Assembly (NCBI GenBank): GCA_027577415.1
Contig: JANBQS010000184.1
Location: forward strand, 1-28,017
Reading direction: 5' to 3'
DNA: 28,017 nt
Origin: Coemansia sp. RSA 922
Lineage: Eukaryota > Kickxellomycota > Kickxellomycetes > Kickxellales > Kickxellaceae
Positions 11,253-18,694 of the stretch are shown in pieces (position 1 is the stretch's first letter; every line of letters begins with the position of its first letter). The notes beneath the pieces were generated by a model that searched no databases, was not told where the DNA came from, and saw only the letters and a list, made by a program, of their open reading frames with translations. A program made the translations under genes and the position numbers.

Positions 11253-12704
11253 TTAAAACGAGGACTGCCCGCCGGGAGCACGGCTTGGGCTGCCTACATC
11301 GTTAGAGTTTAAGAGATCAGAGTTGCTGTCATTAGTGCTGTTGTCATTGCCGTCTTCAGTTGTATCCATGTCAAGGGCCATATACTTGTTCTGTGTTGCA
11401 ATTGCCTGTTGGCGGTCTGGTGCACCATCCAAGAAGTTGCTGCTATGGGCACTCTGGGTGCGCTTGTTCTGCGTTTCAAAGCCATCTGCATCAGTCTGAC
11501 ATCCCAGGTTCTCCTTGCTCGCGACTCTTTGGCGTTCAGCTAGCGGGATAAACTGTCTGGCTTTGGCTGCAGCATGCAGCGTTTCTTCATGGGCAGCAAT
11601 TGCCTCCTCGTACCACTTCCGTCCTTCCATACTCTTGGCCAGTGCTGCCTCCTTCTTCCACCTGTTGATGGTTGTCAGCGGGGTCGGTTCCATCGACCTG
11701 TCACTGTGCCCTGTGATATAGCATGGCTTTGGCGTCACCACGATCCGTCCCAGCCTGCGCAGGTACATGCACATCTGCGCATAGTACATGGCTGGCACTA
11801 CCAGTTCCATTGTTTCAGAGTTAACGCGGGACATGTTGTACAGCGTCATGTCTGTGGGGAGCACAGCCACCAGTTTCCTGCGCACCAAGGAAAACTTCAC
11901 ATTGAAAAGGGTGGGGTTGTTCTGCTTCAGCGCAATTATCGCCATATCCTTAAACGTGATGTGTTCTCCTGGTTCGCCAAATGCCCGGACTGCCTCCTCT
12001 TCCTCGTTTTCCTTTAGCTCCTTGAAGTGCTTCATCTCTGGCTCAAAGAATGCTGACTGGTTCACTTCCTTTGGTCTTCCGCGCCTCTCAAGTTCCCTCA
12101 GGTCTGCCACGCATTGTGCTAGCCTCTCCCTTTCTGCCAGCTCTTCGGCCGTGACATCCTTTGATGGCAGGGCTCCACTCACCACTTCTGCCGCAGTGCG
12201 TGCTCTAGGCGTCCCTGCCGCAACAGTAGCCCTTCCAGGTATGTTGTTGGCCCAGAATTCCTCGTCGAACCCCTGGGACGCGGCGATTGCTCTAGCATTC
12301 TCCTTGCAGGCTTCAGCCGTCCTTGCCACTGCGGCGACTTCCAGGGCTTCCTTGCGTCCTGATTCGAGAAGCTTGGCCATTCCTTGGTCATACCTATCGT
12401 TTGACTCCTCGTCAGCCTCCTCCTTCGCTTTCTTGTGCGCGATTAGCTCTGCCTGCCTGGCTTTCTTCAGCTCACGAAGTTCATCAGCCCTCTTGTTCTG
12501 GTTCGCCTCGTACTGTTCCTCAGCCAGGAGTAGGTCCTTCATGCTTTCTGTGCTATGCTGCTTGGCACTTGTCAGCAACGTCTGCGCGTAAAGGCTCATC
12601 ATACGTAGGGCTGTCATACGCAATGCCAGGCCAGCCTCCGCCAGCTCATTCATTTCGGTGACTAGCTCTTCCATCCGAACAATTGGGTCCTTGGCGGTAG
12701 TCAT
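11253..12704 (-). CDS. LINE ORF1 protein, coiled-coil, RNA-binding type
   Basis: An intact 483-aa frame at the 5' end of the LINE, starting at the first ATG after a ~118-base leader. Residues ~60-150 are strongly helical and charged (Lys/Glu/Ala-rich) and suggest a long coiled coil. A second helical segment lies near 190-235 (LAERERLAQCVADLRELERRG). Residues ~240-330 look like a compact domain. The C-terminal ~100 residues are Ser/Asn/Asp-rich and probably disordered. I see no CCHC knuckle or RRM. LINE ORF1 proteins generally coat the element RNA and form multimers. The function here rests on position and coiled coil only. Unlike ORF2 it has no stop codon. Confidence 0.75.
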   Translation of the reverse strand: MTTAKDPIVRMEELVTEMNELAEAGLALRMTALRMMSLYAQTLLTSAKQHSTESMKDLLLAEEQYEANQNKRADELRELKKARQAELIAHKKAKEEADEESNDRYDQGMAKLLESGRKEALEVAAVARTAEACKENARAIAASQGFDEEFWANNIPGRATVAAGTPRARTAAEVVSGALPSKDVTAEELAERERLAQCVADLRELERRGRPKEVNQSAFFEPEMKHFKELKENEEEEAVRAFGEPGEHITFKDMAIIALKQNNPTLFNVKFSLVRRKLVAVLPTDMTLYNMSRVNSETMELVVPAMYYAQMCMYLRRLGRIVVTPKPCYITGHSDRSMEPTPLTTINRWKKEAALAKSMEGRKWYEEAIAAHEETLHAAAKARQFIPLAERQRVASKENLGCQTDADGFETQNKRTQSAHSSNFLDGAPDRQQAIATQNKYMALDMDTTEDGNDNSTNDSNSDLLNSNDVGSPSRAPGGQSSF

Positions 12705-12822
12705 GGACTTGGGTCGTTGCTTGTTGTCGATTTTTCCAGGTTTATTGTGCTTTTTGCCTGACGATTCGATAGCCTGTGTGCTCTCGATTTGCTGAATTTC
12801 AATAAAACCAAAAAAAATTTTT
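12705..12822 (-). other. LINE 5' leader
   Basis: 118 bases on the minus strand between the right target-site duplication and the ORF1 ATG, beginning with a run of A then T (AAAAATTTTTTTT). I see no TATA box. LINEs of this type carry downstream internal pol II promoters, but none can be pointed to here. Confidence 0.5.
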
Positions 12823-12840
12823 TACTGATATCGATACACC
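12823..12840 (+). repeat. Target-site duplication of the LINE insertion, right copy
   Basis: Identical to 5712-5729 (18 of 18 bases). The integrase frame resumes from this copy, in phase with the part left of the LINE. Confidence 0.92.
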
Positions 12841-13289
12841 TGTCAGCGCCCAAACACCTGATGGCAGCAACAAAATGGTCACTATGGGACAAATGGCATG
12901 GGCCGTACAAGGTAATCCAGGCAGTGGGAAACAACGCATACAAATTGGATCTCCCTCTGATGCTAAGGATAAACCTGGTGGTAAACATCAAACACCTAAA
13001 ACGATTCTACTGGTCAGAGCACTTCCTCACGGAGGAATTCCACCCACCACCTGAAGACGTGGACGGTCATGCCGAGTGGACAGTAGAGAGAGTAGTAGAC
13101 GTACGGGTACACAAGGGTAGACGCCAGTTCCTGGTACACTGGGCCGGATACGCAGAAGATGACCGAACTTGGGAGCCTGAAGAGAACTTAGAGAACGCGA
13201 GCGAGTGTGTAGCCGACTTTATCAAAAACAACTGCACCAAGATGAACAAAGCCCGGACCAAGGCGCCAAGTAGAAAGAAGAAGAAATAG
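12841..13289 (+). pseudogene. int: Integrase C-terminus and chromodomain of gypsy element B
   Basis: This is the continuation of the interrupted integrase, in the same phase across the LINE. It begins with the SH3-like GPY/F region of gypsy integrases (DKWHGPYKVIQAVG, then YKLDLP and VNIKHLKRF). It ends in a chromodomain of about 50 residues: WTVERVVDVR, FLVHWAGY, then DRTWEPEENL, keeping aromatic residues at the three cage positions expected for methyl-lysine binding. A basic tail with RKKKK precedes TAG 13287-13289. An ATG-initiated reading exists only by chance inside LINE sequence at 12789, so this is an exon-like remnant and not an independent gene. Known role of the domain: targeting integration to H3K9-methylated chromatin. 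Confidence 0.88.
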
Positions 13290-13470
13290 CGTGACAAAAC
13301 TCTAACCCTGGGCGAGTGTCACGCAGAATTAGTCAAGATCACTGGATCGGCGAATTGGGCAAGGGTCTGCGGCTTAGCCGCAGTAGAACGTTGTTATTTA
13401 AAAAGAGTTTATTGTTGTTTACAAAATAGAACTCTTTATCTTCTCTTTATATTTATCGGAATACATTTTA
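13290..13470 (+). repeat. Putative 3' LTR of gypsy element B
   Basis: A purine-rich tract (AGAAAGAAGAAGAAATAG) ends the coding frame and could be the polypurine tract. It is followed by TGACAAAAC (13292) and, 25 bases on, TGTCACGC (13317), either of which could start the LTR. The start TGTCAC is common in fungal gypsy LTRs. GCGTGACA (13289-13296) and TGTCACGC (13317-13324) are perfect inverted copies. A perfect 7-bp stem with a 3-base loop lies at 13367-13383. The right limit is uncertain because LINE-like coding begins near 13450-13480. Confidence 0.45.
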
Positions 13471-14902
13471 GTATCACAATTGCCTTTGCTGATGATATTG
13501 CTGTCATGCTATCCTCAAAGGACGATGTGACAGCTTTCCACAATGCGATAGAACTACACAGTCATGCCTCGAATGCCAAATTGAATGATGATAAAACTGA
13601 GATTCTGCGAATTGGTAACACAACACTAGCACCACCTGGTATCCCGATTCTCCTAGATCATGCCATTGTCAGATACTTGGGAATTTATTTCTCCAAGAAT
13701 GGCATTGCCACAGGACACATGGAGGGCCAGTTGATTGAGAAGATCCAAGCCCAGATCCAATGCTGGCATGACTGATGGCTCTCGCTATATGGCCATGTGC
13801 TACTAGCTAACTCTGTCCTCATGGCAAAGCTCTGGTACACTGTGTGCATCACACCCTTCTCCGAATCTTTCTATGCCCAGGTGACAGCTTACCTACACAA
13901 ATTCATATGGAATGTGCACCAGTCAAAGGTTGCATGGGACGTCATCATCTTGCCTAAAAACCAGGGTGGCCTTGGTCTCCTACCTCTTGCGAAGCAAACA
14001 AAAGCCATATTTGCTCAGTTCATGGCAAACATGTTCTGCCAGAAGGATCCTCACTGGTGGGAGGCCGCAACTCAATGGGTCTTTTACCAAGGGCAGAGCT
14101 AAAAACACATGAACTCTTCTGATATTCTCGAACTCGCACAACCCAAGCAATTCCAGAAAGGGCTACCAGCATATTGGGACCCAGTTCTATGCAGCTGGTT
14201 CACCCTCAAGGGAAAAGGACCTGATGAGACCTTTAGCAGCTCCACTAAATGTCTACTTGGCTTACCTTTTGACCATCTGGTAGTGTATCTCCTCATCAAG
14301 GTATCTGCAGTGATTCGGAAGAAGTTGCTGGCGAATAAACTCTTCACTGTGAGTGCCATTTTTGAGCAATACGAGCCGACAGGTGCAGCAATATCACGAA
14401 ATGACCCTCTTCTGCAGCCATACGTTCTGGCTTTTGGCCAGTGCCAGATCAACTTACATCCTCATGTCATTCGCAAACTCCTCAACCACCCACTCGACCC
14501 AGACAGATGCACTGTGTGGGCATATGCCCAACTAGACTATATTCCCTTAGAAGTATATATGCCATGACAGGGGCGACTGTTTGCATCTTCTACAGAGGTC
14601 GCGCCGATAAGACTGGATGCGTATTAATAAACAAAACTTAATATTTAAGTAGCAAGTACAGGAACAGATATTACAAGGCTGTCCAAGGTGCACTGGATTC
14701 AGCTGACAAAAATCCAAACACCACTTTCTCGCTATTATGGGTAATGGCTCATGCTGCAGTCCCAGCAGCCGCAAAACTGTCACACATTATTCTCAATCTC
14801 GAGACTGCTTGCAAGTACTGTAGAGCTATTACTCGATCCAACAATGCAATCGATGATGCCGAGGAGATAGAGCGTGAGAATATTGCTCAATACACTGCAT
14901 GA
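13450..14902 (+). pseudogene. L1-like LINE fragment: C-terminal RT and following domains
   Basis: The frame begins at the RT catalytic box (IAFADDIAVML at about 13479-13511) and continues with KLNDDKTEIL and RYLGIYF, then after a TGA at 13773-13775 with GHVLLANSVLMAKLWY and PKNQGGLGLLPL, all landmarks of L1-type RTs. A TAA at 14100-14102 and a TGA at 14565-14567 follow in the same frame. After a frameshift or deletion the C-terminal part (FSLLWVMAHAAVP, then CKYC) reads in another frame from 14642 to a stop at 14902. It lacks everything upstream of FADD, consistent with 5' truncation at insertion into or beside the gypsy LTR. It is a different, older element from the RNase H-bearing LINE. Confidence 0.82.
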
Positions 14903-15566
14903 GTGAGTTCCCCAAAACGCCTGCATACTCTAGTGGTTGGCAGGGAATGCCCAGCATGTCTTGCAGTTGGAGTGGGATGCATATCTGCGATAGTAACGCA
15001 GATAACTTTAACCCAAGTGTGTTTATTCTTTAAGCTGGAATATACATAGTCACCCATTTCCCCCATATATATTAGATTCAAAGGTTTGCCAACAAGTTTC
15101 ATACTTGTTATTGAGTCTTTTGTCTGGTGACTTGGTATACCTGGACGGGGAAGTTCAGTCTATGCAACTTCTTGGTGTACCAAACAGAAGCCAAAACAGT
15201 GATTCTTAGTCTCGCTACTCTCACTTGTCAGAGTGATGGGTCAGTGTCAAGCATTGTGGCGAAAAGTATTGGCAGTTGATACTACTCGATAAAGACACTT
15301 GTTAGCATGGGCAGCTATGGTCGGAGTATAAATACATATCACCCAAGTAGGGGCTTGCCAATCCTTTTGTATGGAAATCCCTATACATACGATGTAAGAT
15401 TTGTCCAATTGACTTCTATTACTCCATATAGCCTCTATATCAATATTTATTTTACCAACAGGTGACAAATTTGCTTAAGATAGATAAAAAAAAAAAAAAA
15501 AAGAAAACTATTAGAAATGAAGCAAAATTTCAACCAAAAAAATTCTCAAAAAAAAAAAAAAAAAAA
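14903..15566 (+). other. Probable LINE 3' region ending in two poly(A) tracts
   Basis: After the end of the L1-like coding remnant, no gene is evident on the plus strand. Runs of 17 A (15486-15502) and 19 A (15548-15566) follow, 45 bases apart. A poly(A) tract at the 3' side of a LINE fragment is what retrotransposition leaves, so the first run is a plausible tail of the L1-like copy. The second may be a tail of another insertion, or the oligo(T) terminator of the minus-strand tRNA-like sequence next to it. Confidence 0.4.
15247..15468 (-). pseudogene. Possible LINE endonuclease fragment on the opposite strand
   Basis: The minus-strand frame has an order that resembles the middle of APE-type endonucleases from L1-like LINEs: a strand (INIDIEAIW), a second strand (YIVCIGISI), then TWVICIYTPT followed by a helix with an R/K...LYRV pattern. 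The family typically has xxxVYAPN at this point. Catalytic motifs are not visible. The same plus-strand region could simply be the 3' UTR of the adjacent L1-like fragment, so this is a weak call based on pattern alone. Confidence 0.3.
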
Positions 15567-15569
15567 CAA

Positions 15570-15671
15570 GAACTCCTGAGGTGTCGAACCCCAGCCACAA
15601 GGGTAAGGGATAGAGGTTTCCCAAGCTCGTTGAGGCCAGCCTCTAACTATGTGCGTCTTGGCGATCGGTCC
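15570..15671 (-). ncRNA. tRNA-like pol III module (SINE head or tRNA relic)
   Basis: On the minus strand a good B box (GGTTCGACACC, 15580-15590) lies about 65 bases downstream of an A-box-like TCGCCAAGACG (15654-15664). The T-arm folds (TGGGG/CCTCA around TTCGACA). A stretch TAGAGG...CCTCTA can form a 6-bp stem between the boxes, and an oligo(T) run follows directly, as pol III terminators do. The acceptor halves pair only in part (about 4 of 7), and the D-arm is poor. So it is not a convincing functional tRNA. A tRNA-derived SINE or decayed tRNA fits better. Confidence 0.4.
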
Positions 15672-15689
15672 ATACTATCCAAGTAACAG

Positions 15690-16580
15690 CAACAGGCAGC
15701 TGCCGTGTTCCGAAATCGGGTCTATTTATGCTACAACTGACTATATTCGGATTAAGCTAATTTATTGTGCTTTCTTTCATGATATTCTAAGCAAACCCAG
15801 TGCTTAAAGGCTGCCCCCAAAAGGCCAATAGTAAAAAAGACTGCATATAGCGGCAACTACCAATGACTCCCAACTGGTTATGTCGCTTTATTACTGACAA
15901 CAGCGAACTCTTCAAAATAATTTATTTATCGTACCGCTAATGGCAATATCTCTCACCATTTACAGTATCATTGGCAGTCGGCACCGCCCAGTACTCTGCC
16001 AACTAGCTGAGGCTCGAATCAGTGCGGCAATATCATAGAATAGCCACTCACTAAAAACGTAAAGGTAGGCGGTGTTGGAAAAGCGTCCTGACGTACTTTC
16101 TCTCTCTTGTGACATTACACGCGGAAATCAAGGAGCCGCTTTCTCTTTTTTAGGTTATTTCCAAGCCTCCTTTTCTAAAGACGCAGAGCGTGAAAAATGG
16201 CCGCTGCATGTTTGCCCATTGTTCTACCCCCAACCTCGGCAAGCTGTCTATTTTAGCCCCTGGTCTTTCCGCTCATACTCAATTGCCACTTTTCAGTGCG
16301 AGAAAAATTCGTTTTGGATTCAGAAATCCTGTATGGCAGGTGGGAGCGGCTTTGGAGCACACCTCCCAGGACTATGCGCTGCTCGCCTCGAGCTCTTTTC
16401 CTTTCTCTTCTGTAAAAAATTTTCTCACTTCAAACTATGCTTTTTTATACTTATCACTTTTTTTTGCCAGCCTAAGCGCTTTTCATACGAGCGTCAATAA
16501 ACCACTCCACTCACTGGTCAACATTACTTTTATCTCACAATCGCAAGGCTCTTTTTCGTTTATTGACCTTAAAGTTACAA
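15690..16580 (+). other. Intergenic region, promoter side of the 666-codon gene
   Basis: Nearly 900 bases without a supported gene. Around 15965-16025 the minus strand has another tRNA-like scrap (AGCTAGTTGGCAGAG next to ATTCGAGCC) without a matching 3' half. The last ~180 bases before the ATG at 16581 are pyrimidine-rich (CTCTTTTTCG, TTTTATCTC), as in fungal leaders. Short frames here (16072-16500 and 16190-16600) show no recognisable domain or codon pattern and are treated as chance. Confidence 0.5.
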
Positions 16581-18581
16581 ATGGATCCTGTCGATGGTAG
16601 CCATACTACGCACCCCGATTCCGAGCACCAAGTAGCGCCTCAGTCAGAAGAAGATGGCGATTTTGATGAGGCAGCACATGTCGTAGAATATGGCGACAGC
16701 CCTGAGGCAATTGCTCGATATGACAATCCAGATTCACTAACGGTAGTGGCTGCGCACGCCCACATGTCTATTACGGGCTTCAACATTGCTCCTTCTTACA
16801 CTCCCAGCTCCAGCCTCGCTTCATCTAGCACCGCCTTTACCGATAGCACTCCACCTGACCCTCCTAGCCTTAATATCGCTCCATTCGACGCCTCTAGCTC
16901 CAGCATCACCCTGGTTAACTACAACATCGATGCACCCGACAATATCTACAACAACGCTCTGTCCCGTGCTTTCAGTCCCAGCATTGTCTCACATCGTACA
17001 TCCCTCTCCAGAATTGCTCCGACAGCTTTCTCTCTTACTTCTAGCCCCAGCGACGCCCAAGTTGGCCCATCTCGTGCTGTCAGCCTCGACAATGCCCCGT
17101 CTGAAACTTTCAGTTTTAGTTTCAGTTACAGCTCTGGTTCTGGCTCGAGCTCGAGCTCTAACTCTGGCATCGTTTCATATCATATATCTCGCTCCAGATA
17201 TGCGCAATCCGACACCTTAAGCCCCAGCGTCACCTCGTCTCGCTTTGTTAGTCCCAGCGTCGCCCCGTCTCGCTCCGTTAGCCCTATCGTCACCCCGCCT
17301 CGCACTGTAAGCCCTATCGCTACCCCCCCTCGTGCTGCCAGCCCCACCACCACATTATATGACTATTCCGGCTACGCCCTTGCTCAAAGAGCTCCATTGG
17401 GTAGGACCAGAAACAGAAGGGCTGAATATGGCGCTGCACTTATTAGAAACGCTTTATCGAGCTATTTCAGCATCAGAGTCGCTCCACCATCTTTGGACAT
17501 CACTTCTAATACTAGCATTGCCGCCCCAACTGCTGCATCTGACAGTTCCAGTGCCACTTCGTCTCGTGCTGTCAGCCCCAGCACTACTCAGTCTGACAAT
17601 TCCAGCCCCAGCGCCACCTCGTCTCGCTTTGTTAGCCCCAGCGTCGCCCCATCTCGTTCCGTTAGCCCCAGCGTCGCCCTGGTTAGTCCATCTCGCACTG
17701 CCAGTTCTGACTCCTCTCCCCGGCCACGCAAGCGTCAAAAACTCGATTCACAGGAAGACAGCGGATCTGAACAATCATCAAACAGCGAAGACGACACGTG
17801 TTACTGGAGCTTGAGTGAGTTGGCTGACAAAATGTCGGAGCTCGTCAAGCCATTTATAATCTTGAATTTGGATATGCTGCCAATCCTTTTCAAGCTTGTG
17901 ACTGGCGATGAGCTCACTTCCTCTGGAGTTTGTCCTCTAGAACTCGGCTTGCTTTTACAAAACGTTGGAGGATTTCGGCGTTGGCCACTAAACTTCCGCA
18001 AAATGGATGGCACCATTCGGATTCGCGAAGGCCCCGAGTATACGCGGATGCGCCGCATTTTTCAAGAACAGCTTGGGCTGCCGAACGAAGCCGTGGTGCC
18101 GGGTCCACGGCTCTTCCTCACTCTAGCCACATTTGTGTTCATGGAGATGAGCCAGTTGTCGGGCTCCATTCTGCATACGTTGCTTTACGATATAGCTAGG
18201 CACGACTTAGGAATGGTGCAAGTCGTCACAGAGCATTTCTGTGGACAAACGTCAAGCAACGGGTTTTGCAAGTTGGTCAAGAAATGGGTCGGTGAGTTGT
18301 GCAGGCGTGTCAATGCTGGAACTGAAACACACGAGCTGCTGGGCATGGCCGCTGAGTGCCTTCACAACTATCGTACTGAATGCCAGAATGTTGGATACAC
18401 TGACATCGATGGTGATAAAGATGGCGAAGTTGCTAAGAGAATGCTTGCGGGCGACGTTTGCCACAGCCGACTATTGCTTGGGATATTTCCAGACAACTTG
18501 GAAGAGTTTTTAAGAGTCCTTCCTTGCTTGGCACCCAGCGAGCTTAATGACGATGCGATTGCACAGCTGGGGCTAATTTGA
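16581..18581 (+). CDS. Ser/Pro-repeat nuclear-type protein of unknown function
   Basis: An intact 666-aa frame. I start at ATG 16581 (AAATGG context); a longer frame upstream would need TTG. Residues 1-60 are acidic. Residues ~60-385 are Ser/Thr/Pro/Ala-rich and low-complexity, with decapeptide repeats of the type SPSVAPSRSV (residues 214-255 and 322-371) rich in SP and SR dipeptides, likely phosphorylation sites. A basic cluster RPRKRQKLD (about 379-387) is a strong nuclear localisation candidate, followed by an acidic Ser-rich stretch. Residues ~405-666 form a globular, helix-rich domain (WSLSELADKM through ELNDDAIAQLGLI) that I do not recognise. It contains DGDKDGEVAKRM, an EF-hand-like loop lacking the usual acidic twelfth residue. 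It sits between transposon remnants and a decayed frame, so it may itself be mobile-element-derived or lineage-specific. No function can be assigned. Confidence 0.72.
   Translation: MDPVDGSHTTHPDSEHQVAPQSEEDGDFDEAAHVVEYGDSPEAIARYDNPDSLTVVAAHAHMSITGFNIAPSYTPSSSLASSSTAFTDSTPPDPPSLNIAPFDASSSSITLVNYNIDAPDNIYNNALSRAFSPSIVSHRTSLSRIAPTAFSLTSSPSDAQVGPSRAVSLDNAPSETFSFSFSYSSGSGSSSSSNSGIVSYHISRSRYAQSDTLSPSVTSSRFVSPSVAPSRSVSPIVTPPRTVSPIATPPRAASPTTTLYDYSGYALAQRAPLGRTRNRRAEYGAALIRNALSSYFSIRVAPPSLDITSNTSIAAPTAASDSSSATSSRAVSPSTTQSDNSSPSATSSRFVSPSVAPSRSVSPSVALVSPSRTASSDSSPRPRKRQKLDSQEDSGSEQSSNSEDDTCYWSLSELADKMSELVKPFIILNLDMLPILFKLVTGDELTSSGVCPLELGLLLQNVGGFRRWPLNFRKMDGTIRIREGPEYTRMRRIFQEQLGLPNEAVVPGPRLFLTLATFVFMEMSQLSGSILHTLLYDIARHDLGMVQVVTEHFCGQTSSNGFCKLVKKWVGELCRRVNAGTETHELLGMAAECLHNYRTECQNVGYTDIDGDKDGEVAKRMLAGDVCHSRLLLGIFPDNLEEFLRVLPCLAPSELNDDAIAQLGLI
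17220..17349 (+). repeat. 30-bp minisatellite, first array (decapeptide SPxVxPxRxV)
   Basis: Four 30-base units start at 17220, 17250, 17280 and 17310, with a partial fifth at 17340. Each encodes ten residues beginning Ser-Pro with an Arg at position 8. Exact 30-base phase keeps the gene open. Confidence 0.85.
17544..17693 (+). repeat. 30-bp minisatellite, second array
   Basis: Units start near 17544, 17574, 17604, 17634 and 17664 with the same 30-base period. Two of them (17604-17663) are nearly identical to the first two units of the array at 17220, pointing to an internal duplication or gene conversion within the gene. Confidence 0.8.
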
Positions 18582-18694
18582 AGAGCCTGTTGATTACGTC
18601 CAACAATGCACAATTTGTGTCTTTCATTCATTAGTTGTTTTTACTCAATAACATATGTGCCTTTTATTATACCGCACAAAGTAAATAGAAATGA

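Larger units (their letters stand above)
5730..12822 (-). mobile_element. Nearly full-length RNase H-bearing non-LTR retrotransposon (LINE)
   Basis: About 7.1 kb lies between the two 18-bp direct repeats. On the minus strand it has a 5' leader (12822-12705), ORF1 (12704-11253), an A-rich linker, ORF2 (11187-5884) and a 3' UTR ending in ATC repeats rather than poly(A). ORF2 order is APE-type endonuclease, RT, RNase H, then CCHC-like knuckle, which fits the RNase H-containing I/Tad-type groups known in fungi. Clade assignment is inference. ORF2 is one uninterrupted frame apart from four TGA codons. Endonuclease and RT catalytic residues are changed, so this copy cannot move by itself. Boundaries are precise to within one or two bases because of the duplication. 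Confidence 0.92.
4562..13470 (+). mobile_element. Ty3/gypsy chromovirus B (integrase end), split by a LINE insertion
   Basis: Plus-strand remains of a second gypsy element: integrase (about 4577-5729), resumed after the LINE at 12841-13289 with the integrase C-terminus and a chromodomain, then a putative 3' LTR (about 13292-13470). The two coding parts are in the same frame once the LINE and one copy of the 18-bp duplication are discounted. The gag, protease, RT and RNase H regions are missing on the left, where element A abuts head to head. A chromodomain behind integrase defines the chromovirus branch of Ty3/gypsy, common in fungi and known to steer insertion to heterochromatin. Confidence 0.85.

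Noticed and set aside
12789..12840. Independent gene starting at ATG 12789 before the chromodomain
   Set aside because: The ATG lies inside the LINE 5' leader; the coding sequence is the continuation of the interrupted integrase.
13450..15468. Twin-priming 5' inversion of one L1-like copy
   Set aside because: In twin priming the inverted 5' part lies left of a plus-strand 3' part; here the endonuclease-like piece lies to the right.
15570..15671. Functional tRNA gene
   Set aside because: A and B boxes are present, but the D-arm and the acceptor stem do not pair well.
16072..16600. Overlapping frames of 142 and 136 codons upstream of the 666-codon gene
   Set aside because: No domain, aromatic-rich translation of a pyrimidine-rich leader, and one overlaps the start of the real gene in another frame.
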